From the NCBI GenBank assembly GCA_013822685.1, contig PNKV01000003.1, positions 124,001 through 188,000 of the forward strand: DNA of 64,000 nt. The letters are read 5' to 3'. Source of the DNA: Leptothrix sp. (in: b-proteobacteria) (GTDB lineage Bacteria; Pseudomonadota; Gammaproteobacteria; Burkholderiales; Burkholderiaceae_C). Position numbers and translations under genes: made by a program. Below the pieces are notes generated by a model, which was not told where the DNA came from, ran no database searches, and was given only the letters and a program-made list of their open reading frames with translations. This document shows positions 44,253-53,618 of the stretch, one piece after another (positions within the stretch are counted from its first letter, which is position 1; each line of letters starts with the position of its first letter).

Positions 44253-44924
44253 ATGTTTGCATCCATCAAGCGCATGATTGCCCCCGGCTCTTCCAAGGGC
44301 GACGAGGGGCAAGTGTTGTCCAACTGGGCCAAGGCCGAGGGGTATGCCTATAAAACGGTGCGTGACAAGGATGGCGGCGGCCACGTTGTTCAGGCGGAAG
44401 ACGAAGACTGGCGCGTCGAGTGGGGCGCTTCACAGCGTTCCTACATTCGCGGCAAGGAGCTGCGGTTTCGCAGCGAAACCAAGCTCTCGCCGGATGTGCA
44501 GATCCTGGTGACCAGCCGTGTTCTGGCGCACACACTAGAGACCGAGGTATTCAGCAGCTTCACCAATGCAATGCAGACCCAGGTGGACAACTCGCTGCCT
44601 GATGAAATGCGCTGGCTGCCCATGCACCCGCGCGTGACCTTGAGCGAGCCGCTGGTCTTGGCCAAGCGCTTCGTCGTGTTGTCGAACGCTGAAACCGTGG
44701 CCCGGCGTTGGCTGGACGACAGCTTGTTGGCGGCACTTGAAGACGCGGCCACCAGCTGGTGGACCGATGCCTTGATCATGGTGATCACTGTTAACCGCGG
44801 GCGCTTGACCATCCGCATGCCAGGCCAGCCCTTGGAAGAAGGTCAACTCCATGCGGTGGGCCGCTTGTGCTCGCAGGCCACGCGCAGCTTGAGGGCCGCT
44901 GCCCTCAGCTCATCGTCGGGCTGA
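44253..44924 (+). CDS. conserved-looking hypothetical protein
   Basis: A 223-residue soluble protein, not recognised. It has mixed alpha/beta composition, no signal peptide and no membrane segment. Notable stretches are VLSNWAKAEGYAYKTVRDKD, EDWRVEWGASQRSYIRGKEL, a late WWTDALIMVITVNRGRLTIR strand pair, and a Ser-rich tail. WRVEWGxSxRxYIxGxELRxR reads like a conserved surface-binding beta sheet. The start may be the ATG at 44253, or the ATG at 44190, which has AAGG seven bases upstream and would add 21 residues. It lies between tRNA-Arg and a convergent crotonase gene. Confidence 0.65.
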   Translation: MFASIKRMIAPGSSKGDEGQVLSNWAKAEGYAYKTVRDKDGGGHVVQAEDEDWRVEWGASQRSYIRGKELRFRSETKLSPDVQILVTSRVLAHTLETEVFSSFTNAMQTQVDNSLPDEMRWLPMHPRVTLSEPLVLAKRFVVLSNAETVARRWLDDSLLAALEDAATSWWTDALIMVITVNRGRLTIRMPGQPLEEGQLHAVGRLCSQATRSLRAAALSSSSG

Positions 44925-44939
44925 GCCTGCCCCAGTCGC

Positions 44940-45707
44940 TCAGCCTTTGCGGTTGAGAAACTTCTCAATCGCCTGACCGGCCTCCGGCCTCAGCAGATTG
45001 ACCACGAAATGTTGTTTCTCGGCGTCCAGTTGCTGGCGCAGCGTTTGAGCGGGCGCGTCGTTCACCAATTCCTTGATGCTGGTCAGCACGCCGGCGGGCG
45101 CCTGGGCCAATTGGTCTGCCCACAACAGGGCTTGTTCTAGGACGGTGCCAGCCGGACACACTTGGTGCACCACGCCCCAATGCGCCATCTGCTGAGCCGA
45201 GACCGGCGTGCTTTGCCACAACAGTTGCAGGGAAGGGCCACGCCCCAGCGTGCGGGCAAGGTGCCAGCTGGCGCCCCCATCGGGCGACAACCCCACCTGG
45301 CTGTATGCGGACATGAACCGTGCGTTCTCGGCCGCCACCACCAAATCGCAGGCCAACACCAGCGACAAGCCACCGCCCGCCGCCACGCCTTCCACGGCGG
45401 CAATCACCGGCTTGGGAAAGCTGCGCAAGGCCTCGATCCACTGATGGAAGGCCTCGATGTGTTCGGCCACCTTGGGTAAATCGTGCAGCCGGTTGTGGGT
45501 TAAACGCTGCAGATCACCACCACCACAAAAATGCTCTCCTGAACCGGTCAGAATCACCGCACGCACATCGTCATTGGATTCGGCCACATTGAGTATCTCG
45601 ATACCCGCCGCATATACCTGGGGCGACAAGGCGTTTCGCGTGGCGGGCCCCACCAGGGTCATGATTTGCGTGGTGCCGACGCGTTCGGTTTGCAGTTCAG
45701 TGGTCAT
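44940..45707 (-). CDS. enoyl-CoA hydratase/isomerase (crotonase) family protein
   Basis: A 255-residue crotonase. The CoA-binding and oxyanion-hole segments are visible: AVILTGSGEHFCGGGDLQRL (about 50-69) and PVIAAVEGVAAGGGLSLVLA (about 98-117). Then LSPDGGASWHLARTLGRG holds the position of the second catalytic acid, here an Asp in PDGG where hydratases often have Glu, which suggests an isomerase or a non-hydratase member. The CoA-thioester substrate is not evident. It stands alone, divergent from the FimV-like gene. Confidence 0.9.
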   Translation of the reverse strand: MTTELQTERVGTTQIMTLVGPATRNALSPQVYAAGIEILNVAESNDDVRAVILTGSGEHFCGGGDLQRLTHNRLHDLPKVAEHIEAFHQWIEALRSFPKPVIAAVEGVAAGGGLSLVLACDLVVAAENARFMSAYSQVGLSPDGGASWHLARTLGRGPSLQLLWQSTPVSAQQMAHWGVVHQVCPAGTVLEQALLWADQLAQAPAGVLTSIKELVNDAPAQTLRQQLDAEKQHFVVNLLRPEAGQAIEKFLNRKG

Positions 45708-45816
45708 TCAATTTCGGTCTTCGATAACGAATAGCGGGGAAGTTACGGTGCTTCCCACAGCATGGAAGCCTTGGCCTTCATGCTAGAGTGAAATCTTGGG
45801 CCTCGCATGCACCGAT

Positions 45817-47937
45817 ATGAATAAATTCAACAGAATATCGGCCGCGGTTCTAGCCGGTATGGCGCTTTATGGAGCGTCTGGGGCATCCCACGGTTTGGGC
45901 TTCGGCCGGCCCACCAGTCGCGCCATTTTGGGCGAAACGCTGAACGTGACCGTTCCCATTCATGTGGAAACGGCCAATGACATCGCCAACGAGTGCGTCG
46001 CGGCTGATGTCTATTTTGGCGACGACAAATTGGCCGGGGCCGAGGTCACCGCAGTGCTGTTGCCGGGTGCGGGCACCGAGCGCGTGATCAAGGTCACCAC
46101 CCGCAAGTTCGTCAACGAACCGGTCGTCACGGTATATCTGGCCGCAGGCTGCACGGCCAAGGTCAGCCGCAAGTTCGTGGCTTTTGCCGATCCGCCCAGC
46201 CCGTCATTGCCCTCAACCAGCCTGAGCGAAACCGAAGCGCCGCCGGTGGCTTATGCCGCCAAAGCGGGCAAGGTCACTGTGGGTGGCCTGACCGTGGAAA
46301 CCGGTGGCTCCACCATCGCGGCAGCGCCGTCGGACGATGGTGGTGAGGCCGCAGCCAAGCCCGCGCGTCGTGCCAAGAAATCAAACGGCGTGGCCGCCAA
46401 ATCAAGCACAGGCAGTGGCGATGCGCTGCAGGGCGCCCCAAGCATGGCCTTGTCCCCGCGCGCTGAGGGGCCTGGCAAGTCGGCCGCCGCCTTGGCCCAA
46501 TCGCCACAACGCTCCTCGGGTGAGCGGCTGATGCTGGACCCGGTGGATGCTGACGCCCTGGTGCAGCCCAACCTGGCGATGACCGGTGCCCTGCAGGGCA
46601 AGTTCGAAGGCGATGACCCTTCTCCTGAAGTTCGCGAACGGCGTGCCGCGGCCGCCGCCTTGTGGCTGGCGATGAACTCTACGCCAGAGCAGTTGGCCCG
46701 CGATCAGCAGCGCGTTCAAGAGCTTGAAAGTCGCTTGGCCAGCCTGAAACAGGCTTTTGCGCAATCTGAACAGCAGCTTGCCCAACTGCAATCTCGTCTC
46801 CAGCAAGCTGAATCGGCGGGGGGCAATTCCAACTTGGTGTACGCCTTGGGTGGTTTGGCCGCGCTGTTGGCGGCGGCAGTGGCTTTCCTGTTCATCAAGG
46901 ACCGGCGCAAGGGGGCTGGATCCGATTGGTGGAAATCGGAGGCTGGCTCGGCTTCCGAGCCGACCGATGATGGTGCCGCCAATGCCTCGCCGTTGGAGCG
47001 CACCTTGGCGCAGTTCAAACCGGGAACCACCGGGTTGGACGATGGCAGCCGCGACGCCCCTCCTGCGGTGGCCGCGCCGGTGGTTTCCATGCCCAGTCCC
47101 CCGGTTGTGGCGGCCGTGCGTGAACCTGCGCCCACATTCAACATTCCTGCCGCGGCCAGCGCACCCGCAGCGCCAGCCACGCCAACTGCACGTGCGCCGC
47201 GGCCAGCGCACCATGACACCCCCCGCGAGGTGTCGGTCGAAGAGTTGATCGACCTGGAGCAGCAAGCCGAGTTCTTCATCGTGCTGGGCCAGGATGATGC
47301 CGCCCTGGACCTGCTGGAAAGCCATGTTCAAAGCACCACCGGTGCCAGCCCATTGCCATTTCTGAAGCTGCTGGAAATCTACCAACGTCTGGGCAAACGG
47401 CAAGACTACGAGCGGATTCAAGCCGAGTTCAACAAGCGTTTCAACGGCTATGCGCCGGCTTGGGAGTCGGACCTGTTGCAAGGCCACAGCCTGTCGGAAT
47501 ACCCCGGCATCGTCGAGCGCCTGCAGTCTCTGTGGGCGGTGCCCGCCAAGGCGATGGATGTGCTCGAGCGCTCACTCACCCGGCCCGATGCCGAGGTGGA
47601 GACCTTCGATCTGCCGGCCTACCGCGAATTGCTGTTCTTGTACGCCGTGGCCAGGGATCTGTCGGAGCGCGAGCCCGAGACCCGTGAAACGGTTGACTTG
47701 AACCTGCCCTTCGTGGATCCGACTGTGGTGACGGTCTCGTCTGAGCCCGAGACGATTGAGCCCTTGATGGCCACGCGCCCGGTCAAGGCCCAGCCTCAGG
47801 CCCAGCCGGTGATCAGCCTGGATTTGTCTTTGGACGACTTGGAGCCCTTGGACACGCCGGTGGCCACACCGCCTGCCAGCAATGAGATCGAGTTCGAGCA
47901 CGTGGATTTGAATCCCAAGGAACCCGACAAGACCTGA
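45817..47937 (+). CDS. FimV/HubP-like polar membrane protein
   Basis: A 706-residue protein. A signal peptide precedes the FimV N-terminal domain (LGFGRPTSRAILGETLNVTV, about 27-46). Then come a Pro/Ala/Ser-rich linker, a coiled coil (about 289-333, RVQELESRLASLKQAFAQSE), one membrane helix (NLVYALGGLAALLAAAVAFL, about 338-358), an acidic/proline-rich cytoplasmic segment, and a TPR-like helical block (VSVEELIDLEQQAEFFIVLG, about 471 onward). FimV-type proteins organise cell poles and type IV pili. I see no LysM peptidoglycan-binding motif, which many FimV/HubP proteins have between the first domain and the helix. Confidence 0.85.
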   Translation: MNKFNRISAAVLAGMALYGASGASHGLGFGRPTSRAILGETLNVTVPIHVETANDIANECVAADVYFGDDKLAGAEVTAVLLPGAGTERVIKVTTRKFVNEPVVTVYLAAGCTAKVSRKFVAFADPPSPSLPSTSLSETEAPPVAYAAKAGKVTVGGLTVETGGSTIAAAPSDDGGEAAAKPARRAKKSNGVAAKSSTGSGDALQGAPSMALSPRAEGPGKSAAALAQSPQRSSGERLMLDPVDADALVQPNLAMTGALQGKFEGDDPSPEVRERRAAAAALWLAMNSTPEQLARDQQRVQELESRLASLKQAFAQSEQQLAQLQSRLQQAESAGGNSNLVYALGGLAALLAAAVAFLFIKDRRKGAGSDWWKSEAGSASEPTDDGAANASPLERTLAQFKPGTTGLDDGSRDAPPAVAAPVVSMPSPPVVAAVREPAPTFNIPAAASAPAAPATPTARAPRPAHHDTPREVSVEELIDLEQQAEFFIVLGQDDAALDLLESHVQSTTGASPLPFLKLLEIYQRLGKRQDYERIQAEFNKRFNGYAPAWESDLLQGHSLSEYPGIVERLQSLWAVPAKAMDVLERSLTRPDAEVETFDLPAYRELLFLYAVARDLSEREPETRETVDLNLPFVDPTVVTVSSEPETIEPLMATRPVKAQPQAQPVISLDLSLDDLEPLDTPVATPPASNEIEFEHVDLNPKEPDKT

Positions 47938-47957
47938 GTGGCGCTGGAGCTGCGGGC

Positions 47958-48926
47958 TCACAGCCCGTGGTCGCTGCCCAAGGGTGCATGGGCGTTGGGC
48001 TGCATGGCTTGCAAGATCAACTGGCGGCTCAGCCGGTCTGAAATCAACTCGGCGAACGCCAGCACGAACTGGCGCAAATAGGCGCCTCGCTTGAAGGCCA
48101 GCCGGGCCATGTTGGGGCCGAACAGATGGCCCACGGGTCGCCAGACCAGGTCGCCCTGGGGTGTCATGCTGGGGTCGTCCTTCACGGCCATTTCTGCCAC
48201 CAGGCCAATGCCCAAACCCAGGCGCGTGTAGGTTTTGATCACGTCGGCGTCAATCGCTTCCAGCACCACATTGGGCGTCAGCCCACGCTGGGCAAACGCC
48301 AGGTCGATGCGCTTGCGGCCAGTGAAGGAGGGGTGGTACGAGATCAAGGGCTCGGCAGCCAGTTGATCCAGGGTCAAGCGCGGCACCTGGGCCAGCGGAT
48401 GGGCGGCCGGCATGACGACCACGTGCTGCCATTCGTAGCAGGGCAGGGTCACCAACTCGGGAAAATCGCTGAGCGATTCGGTGGCCAGGCCGATGTCGGC
48501 GGTTTCGTCCAGCACCATCTGGGCCACTTGCTCGGGCGTGCCCTGGTGCAGGCTGATCGCCACCTTGGGGTATTTTTTGCGCAAGGCAGCGACGGGCTCG
48601 GGCAGCACGTAGCGGGCCTGCGTGTGCGTGGTGGCGATCGACAGGGTGCCGGTGTCTTGCAAGGCGTATTCATCGCCAATGCGTTTGAGGTTGCCCACCT
48701 CTCGCAGGATCAAATCGATGGACTTGAGGACATGTTGCCCGGGCTCGGTGATCCGCTTGAGGCGTTTGCCGTGGCGCACGAAGATGTCGACGCCCAACTC
48801 TTCTTCCAGCTCCAGGATGGCCTTGGAGATGCCCGGCTGCGAGGTGTGCAGGGCCTTGGCGGTCTCGGTCAGGTTGAGGTTGCGGCGAGCCGCTTCGTGA
48901 ACAAACCGGAACTGGTGCAGGTTCAT
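47958..48926 (-). CDS. cysB: LysR-family regulator CysB
   Basis: A 322-residue CysB-type regulator of sulfur assimilation. The HTH (about 1-60) contains NLTETAKALHTSQPGISKAI with LGVDIFVRHGKRL. The co-inducer domain shows TTHTQARYVLPEPVAALRKK (about 100-119, the Thr-Thr-His-Thr-Gln motif of CysB) and ADIGLATESL. It senses O-acetylserine/N-acetylserine and activates cysteine biosynthesis genes. It is the last gene of the leftward run lptF-lptG-cbiX-cysB, 16 bases after cbiX, whose product makes sirohaem for sulfite reductase, so the pairing is coherent. Confidence 0.93.
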   Translation of the reverse strand: MNLHQFRFVHEAARRNLNLTETAKALHTSQPGISKAILELEEELGVDIFVRHGKRLKRITEPGQHVLKSIDLILREVGNLKRIGDEYALQDTGTLSIATTHTQARYVLPEPVAALRKKYPKVAISLHQGTPEQVAQMVLDETADIGLATESLSDFPELVTLPCYEWQHVVVMPAAHPLAQVPRLTLDQLAAEPLISYHPSFTGRKRIDLAFAQRGLTPNVVLEAIDADVIKTYTRLGLGIGLVAEMAVKDDPSMTPQGDLVWRPVGHLFGPNMARLAFKRGAYLRQFVLAFAELISDRLSRQLILQAMQPNAHAPLGSDHGL

Positions 48927-48942
48927 GGGGCTGGCTCGCTGG

Positions 48943-49329
48943 TCAGTCGGGTTGGGCCAGAGACCAGGCGCTGTCGGCCAGGGCCTGGATCAGCAGGTCG
49001 GTCTCACCCACGGCGCGGCTGAGCGTCCACTGCACCTGGGGGTGCTTCTCGGCAAGCTCGGTCATGAGCAGGGGCAGGTCTTTGCGCACATGGCCGCCCG
49101 CGCCCAGAAACAAGGGCACCACGGTGACTTGCTGGCAACCCGCCTGGGCCAGCGAGGTGCCTGCATCGTGCAGATTGGGGGCCATGAACTCGAGGAATGC
49201 CAGACGGACCTGGGTGTGAGCGGAGCCCGCCGCACGCTCACGCAGGCGATCGGCCGCGGCCTCGAAGGGGCGCGCCCAATTGGGGTCGCGTGCGCCGTGG
49301 GCGAACAAGAGGATGCCGCGTGAAGTCAT
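48943..49329 (-). CDS. sirohydrochlorin chelatase CbiX-like (short form)
   Basis: A 128-residue protein of the small CbiX(S)/SirB type. LLFAHGARDPNWARPFEAAA holds the first catalytic His and the phosphate-binding Asp/Asn context. LAFLEFMAPNL holds the Glu, and VVPLFLGAGGHVRKDLP the second His. It inserts Fe(2+) (or Co(2+)) into sirohydrochlorin to make sirohaem, the cofactor of sulfite and nitrite reductases. Its position just before cysB supports the iron role. Confidence 0.92.
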   Translation of the reverse strand: MTSRGILLFAHGARDPNWARPFEAAADRLRERAAGSAHTQVRLAFLEFMAPNLHDAGTSLAQAGCQQVTVVPLFLGAGGHVRKDLPLLMTELAEKHPQVQWTLSRAVGETDLLIQALADSAWSLAQPD

Positions 49330-49347
49330 GGTGTGCTGTCCGGGTTC

Positions 49348-50508
49348 TCAGCGGTTGCGGACCAGCCACACGAAAGCGGTCATCGACAAGCCCAGGTAGC
49401 CCAGGCTGGGCAATGCCGCCGCAATCCAGGGCGTCCATTGGTGCAGGAGGCCCAGGTGGCTGGAAATGTGGTTGACGAGCACGAAGCTGATGCCCAGCAT
49501 GACGCCGCCAAAAATCTTCAGGCTCATGCCCCCACTGCGTGCATGGAGGTAAGCGAAGGGCAGGGCCAGCGCCAGCATCACCATGCAGACCAGCGGGGCG
49601 CAAGCGCGTTTCCAGAACTGGATTTCATAGCGCTGCGCCGCCTGGGCGTTGCTGGCCAAGTGCTGGGTGTAGCGCCACAGGGACAAGGTGGACATGGTGT
49701 CGGGTGGCAACACGGAGGCGGCCACGACCATGGGCGTCAAACTGCTCTGCCAGTCCATCGTGGGCAGTCGGCGCTCCTCGATGCCGGCGATGTCCAGATC
49801 GGTGGATTCGCCGGGCATGGTGAACTGACCAGGCCATCGGGTGTCGGTGACGCCTTGCAGTTGCCACATCGAGCCGGCCTTGCCTTTGCCGATGGGCTCA
49901 ACCCGCGCCTGTTCGGCTGAAATGCGCCGCACCAATCGACCCAGGTGATCGAACTCGAACACGCGCACATGGCGGAACTGGTCCTGCCCCTCGGCCGCGC
50001 CCACGTTAACGGTGATGGTGTGAAGTTGCCCGTCGGCCTGCGGCGCGCGTTCACGCAGCCAGGCGCCGCTTTGACCCAGCTGGATGCCCTGGCCCTCGCG
50101 GAACTGGGCGTGGTGCAGCGAAGCCTGGCGCTCGGCCATCGGCATCAGCCAGTCGCCCACGCCCACCATCAGCAAAGCACTGGCCAGGCCGATGCCCACC
50201 AGCAACCACAGGGCGCGGGCGGGACCCAGCCCGCCGGTGCGCAAGATGGTGAACTCGGAGGTTTGCGCCAGCCGCGCAAGCGCCAAGGTGGTGCCAATCA
50301 GCAGGGCGATGGGGAACACATCGTAGAAGTGGCCAGGCAACTCAAGCACGCAGTCCCAGATGGCGTCCAACAAGGTGTAGCCGTGGCGACCGACGTCGCG
50401 CAAGGCATCCACAAAATCGGTGAAAAAGCTAAGCGCCAGAAAAGCCGCGGCCACAAAAATCACGGCGGAGATGATCTGGCTGTACAGCAAGCGACGGACG
50501 GTTTTCAT
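49348..50508 (-). CDS. lptG: LPS export permease LptG
   Basis: A 386-residue inner-membrane permease. It starts MKTVRRLLYSQIISAVIFVA with the first helix and has the conserved EFTILRTGGLGPARALWLLV (about 84-103) coupling segment, a periplasmic beta-jellyroll domain (about 120-270) and C-terminal helices ending LSMTAFVWLVRNR. With LptF and LptB it pulls LPS from the inner membrane and passes it to LptC. The start at 50508 overlaps the lptF stop as ATGA. An upstream in-frame GC-rich extension is rejected because LptG begins at MKT. Confidence 0.95.
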   Translation of the reverse strand: MKTVRRLLYSQIISAVIFVAAAFLALSFFTDFVDALRDVGRHGYTLLDAIWDCVLELPGHFYDVFPIALLIGTTLALARLAQTSEFTILRTGGLGPARALWLLVGIGLASALLMVGVGDWLMPMAERQASLHHAQFREGQGIQLGQSGAWLRERAPQADGQLHTITVNVGAAEGQDQFRHVRVFEFDHLGRLVRRISAEQARVEPIGKGKAGSMWQLQGVTDTRWPGQFTMPGESTDLDIAGIEERRLPTMDWQSSLTPMVVAASVLPPDTMSTLSLWRYTQHLASNAQAAQRYEIQFWKRACAPLVCMVMLALALPFAYLHARSGGMSLKIFGGVMLGISFVLVNHISSHLGLLHQWTPWIAAALPSLGYLGLSMTAFVWLVRNR

Positions 50509-51587
50509 GCGCGCCCCTTGATCAAGGTCACCAGGCCACCATCGCGCCACCAAACGCGGGCCAGTGCCAGCAGGGTCAACAGGCCATGCACGCCCAGCAG
50601 GCCGGTCCAAATGCTCAATTGTTGGTTGGTCACCCAGGTTTGCGTCAGCGACAGCAGGTTGAAATAGATCACGAACACCAGCAGCGCGAACACTAAGCTC
50701 CAGTTGCTGGAGCGCCGGGCGTTGCCCGAGGCGAGACCCAGCCCCACGAGCATCATGTTCAGCGCAGCCCAGATCATGCCCACGCGCCAGGCCAGCTCGC
50801 CACGCATGTCGGGCGCAGAAGAGGCCAGCAGATCGAGCGTGGAGGCGCTGCGCACGGCGGGCCGGCCGTCTTCGGTTTGCTCAGCCTCACCGACCATGAT
50901 GCGTGCCGAGTTGAAGCGAGACAAGACTTTCTCGCCTGTCTTCAAATCGGTTTGGGTTCGCTCGCCACGCACCAGGTTCAGGTAACGCTGGCCTTTGATG
51001 GTTTCCAGCTGGCCCTCCTGCGCGGTGATCACGGCCTCCTGGCCGTTCTGCGTGAGGACCATGAAGACGTTTTTGCCAACGCTCTCGCCATCGCTGTGGC
51101 TGTCAATGAAAAACACCCGGCTGCCGTCTGATGAGCTTTGGAACTGGCCGGGCTGCACGCGGGCGATGTCGGACCGCTTTTCGTAGCGCTCCTTCAGCAA
51201 CTGGGTTTGCGAATGCGCCCACGGCCGGGCCACCAGCACCAGCAGAGCCACGCTCAGCAGCACGGGCCAGCCCATTTGCCCCAAAGGCCGTAAAAAACTG
51301 AGCTGCCGGGCACCGCTGACTTGCCAGACCACCATCTCGCTTTCGCGCCAGAAGCGGCTGAGCACGGCGACGACGGAGACGAACAGCGCCAAGCTGACCA
51401 GCATGGGGGCCTGGCCGATGAGGGTGTAGCCCAGCATCAGGCTCACGTCGCTGGCCGCGAACGCGCCTTTGGTGGCCTGACTGAGCATGCGGATCAGCAC
51501 CATGGTCAGCACCACGGTCAGCAGGACGACCAGCGTCCCGACAAAGCTTCGCCAGAGTTCTCGGCGCACAGAGGAATCGAATAACAT
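50505..51587 (-). CDS. lptF: LPS export permease LptF
   Basis: A 360-residue permease starting MLFDSSVRRELWRSFVGTLV. It has the family segment FWRESEMVVWQVSGARQLSF (about 79-98), a periplasmic jellyroll (about 125-265) and C-terminal helices (GMIWAALNMMLVGLGLASGN, then FVIYFNLLSLTQTWVTN). It forms a heterodimer with LptG, encoded just downstream with a four-base overlap. It is divergent from pepA with only 27 bases between start codons, a layout common in proteobacteria. Confidence 0.95.
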   Translation of the reverse strand: MLFDSSVRRELWRSFVGTLVVLLTVVLTMVLIRMLSQATKGAFAASDVSLMLGYTLIGQAPMLVSLALFVSVVAVLSRFWRESEMVVWQVSGARQLSFLRPLGQMGWPVLLSVALLVLVARPWAHSQTQLLKERYEKRSDIARVQPGQFQSSSDGSRVFFIDSHSDGESVGKNVFMVLTQNGQEAVITAQEGQLETIKGQRYLNLVRGERTQTDLKTGEKVLSRFNSARIMVGEAEQTEDGRPAVRSASTLDLLASSAPDMRGELAWRVGMIWAALNMMLVGLGLASGNARRSSNWSLVFALLVFVIYFNLLSLTQTWVTNQQLSIWTGLLGVHGLLTLLALARVWWRDGGLVTLIKGRA

Positions 51588-51614
51588 TGCTCAGCTCAAA
51601 TCAATCCGTCCATT

Positions 51615-53159
51615 ATGGACGCGCACCGCATGGACTATCGCTACACCGTGGCCCAAGGGCCCGCCTTGTCCCAAATCAATGCCGACGCCTTGCTGGTGAT
51701 CTTGACCGGCGACCACGCTAACACGGGCGATCCCGTGCTGGATGGCTTGGCCGAGCAAGCCCTCAAAGCGAATGATTGGGCGTTGAAGGCCGGCAAGGTG
51801 CTTTACGTGCACCGGCCTGCGGGCGTAAAGGCGCCCCGTTTGGTGCTGGTGGCCGCGGCTGACGCCTCGGGCAAGGCCTTCAAGGCGGCGGTGGGCAAGG
51901 GCGTGGCCGAGGTCAAAGACCGTGGCGTGGCTCACGTGGCCATCGCGGCTGGCGCGGGCTGGCCCCTGGAAGCCGGACACGCGCAAAGCCTGGTGCTGGC
52001 GGTGGCCGACGCCACCTACGTGTACCGCCACACCAAGCCCAGCGCGCCCAAGACTTCGGGTTTGATCAAGGTGACCTTGCTGGGTTCGGCCGTGCAAACC
52101 GCGAATTTGAAAGCGGGCCTGACCCAAGGGCAGGCCGTGGCCGAAGGCGTGACCCTGGCACGTGAGTGCGGCAACCGCCCCGGCAACTACTGCACGCCCA
52201 CCTATCTGGCCAATGAAGCCAAGCGCCTGGGCAAGGAGTTCAAGCACCTGAAGGTGCAGGTGCTCGACCGTCCCGCCTTGCAAAAGCTGGGCATGGGCTC
52301 CTTCCTGTCGGTGGCCAATGGCTCGGACGAGCCGCCCAAGTTCATCATCCTGCAGTACGAAGGTGCGGCCAAGTCGCAAGCACCCGTGGTGCTGGTGGGC
52401 AAGGGCATCACTTTTGACTCGGGTGGCATTTCGATCAAGCCCGGCGCGGGGATGGACGAGATGAAGTTCGACATGGGTGGTGCCGCCAGCGTGCTGGGCA
52501 CTTTCCGTGCGGTGGCCGAACTCAAGCCCAAGGTCAACCTGGTGGGCCTGATTCCCACGTGCGAGAACATGCCCAGTGGCACGGCGACCCGCCCGGGTGA
52601 CGTGGTCACCAGCATGTCGGGCCAGACCATCGAGGTGCTCAACACCGATGCCGAAGGCCGCCTGATCCTGTGCGATGCCCTGACCTACGCCGAGCGGTTC
52701 AAGCCCGCGGTGGTGGTTGACATCGCCACCTTGACCGGTGCCTGCGTTGTGGCCTTGGGCCACATCCACAGCGGCCTGTTCAGTGCCGACGAAGCACTGG
52801 CGCAGGCCCTGCTGTCGGCGGGCCAACAAGCCCAGGACACCGCCTGGCGCCTGCCGCTGGACGACGAATACGGCGATTCGCTCAAGAGCAACTTTGCTGA
52901 CCTGGGCAACGTCGGCGGGCGCGAAGGCGGTGCCATCACAGCGGCCGTGTTCCTGAGCAAATTCACCAAGGCCTACCGCTGGGCTCACCTGGACATCGCC
53001 GGCTCAGCCTGGAAATCGGGCGGCGCCAAGGGCGGCACCGGCCGGCCCGTCGGTTTGCTGACCCAGTTCATCTTGTCGCAAGCGGGCGAGGGCGCCCTCA
53101 AGCCGCAAGCTTCGGTGGCGGCCAAGAAAACCACCAAGGCTGCGGGCAAAGCCGCCTGA
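51615..53159 (+). CDS. pepA: leucyl aminopeptidase (M17 family)
   Basis: A 514-residue M17 aminopeptidase that removes N-terminal residues from peptides. It has the two-zinc catalytic C-terminal domain: VLVGKGITFDSGGISIKPG (about 259-277), MKFDMGGAASVLGTF with the lysine and aspartates, and the signature NTDAEGRLILCDALTYAE (about 342-359). The N-terminal domain (1-160) is typical and the C-terminal lysine-rich tail (VAAKKTTKAAGKAA) is extra. Related PepA proteins also bind DNA for site-specific recombination. It is adjacent to holC, as in many proteobacteria. Confidence 0.96.
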   Translation: MDAHRMDYRYTVAQGPALSQINADALLVILTGDHANTGDPVLDGLAEQALKANDWALKAGKVLYVHRPAGVKAPRLVLVAAADASGKAFKAAVGKGVAEVKDRGVAHVAIAAGAGWPLEAGHAQSLVLAVADATYVYRHTKPSAPKTSGLIKVTLLGSAVQTANLKAGLTQGQAVAEGVTLARECGNRPGNYCTPTYLANEAKRLGKEFKHLKVQVLDRPALQKLGMGSFLSVANGSDEPPKFIILQYEGAAKSQAPVVLVGKGITFDSGGISIKPGAGMDEMKFDMGGAASVLGTFRAVAELKPKVNLVGLIPTCENMPSGTATRPGDVVTSMSGQTIEVLNTDAEGRLILCDALTYAERFKPAVVVDIATLTGACVVALGHIHSGLFSADEALAQALLSAGQQAQDTAWRLPLDDEYGDSLKSNFADLGNVGGREGGAITAAVFLSKFTKAYRWAHLDIAGSAWKSGGAKGGTGRPVGLLTQFILSQAGEGALKPQASVAAKKTTKAAGKAA

Positions 53160-53177
53160 GCCGATTCGATCTGATTG

Positions 53178-53618
53178 ATGAACACCGTTGAGTTTCACCA
53201 TGGCATGAGCGACAAGCTGTCTTACGCTTGCCGGCTGCTTCGCAAAGCCTATAAAAGCGGTGCGGGCGTGCTGGTCACGGGCGATGCCAGTACGCTCAAG
53301 TCACTGGACCGCCAACTCTGGGTGTTCGACGAGCAGGAGTTCTTGCCGCATGTGTTGGCCACGCCTGGGCAAGACTTGCCTGCGCGCTTGCACGACACGC
53401 CGGTATGGCTGGCGCCCCATGGCCTGGACCAGCAGGCGCCTGGCCGGCGCAGCATCCTGGTCAACCTGGGCCCCGAGATGCCCGACCAGCCGGGGCGCTT
53501 CGAGCGCCTGTTCGAGATCGTCTCGCTTGAGCCGCACGACCGCCAGCTTGGCCGCCAGCGCTGGAAGCAGTACGAGGCCCTGGGTCTGCAGATCCAGCCG
53601 CATGAGGTGAAGGAATGA
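53178..53618 (+). CDS. holC: DNA polymerase III chi subunit
   Basis: A 146-residue chi subunit of the clamp loader: TVEFHHGMSDKLSYACRLLR at the start, GAGVLVTGDASTLKSLDRQL (about 28-47), VWLAPHG near the middle, and SILVNLGPEMP and RLFEIVS later. It contacts single-strand-binding protein and helps the polymerase III holoenzyme on the lagging strand. It lies 18 bases after pepA and its stop overlaps the next gene as ATGA, indicating translational coupling. Confidence 0.95.
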   Translation: MNTVEFHHGMSDKLSYACRLLRKAYKSGAGVLVTGDASTLKSLDRQLWVFDEQEFLPHVLATPGQDLPARLHDTPVWLAPHGLDQQAPGRRSILVNLGPEMPDQPGRFERLFEIVSLEPHDRQLGRQRWKQYEALGLQIQPHEVKE

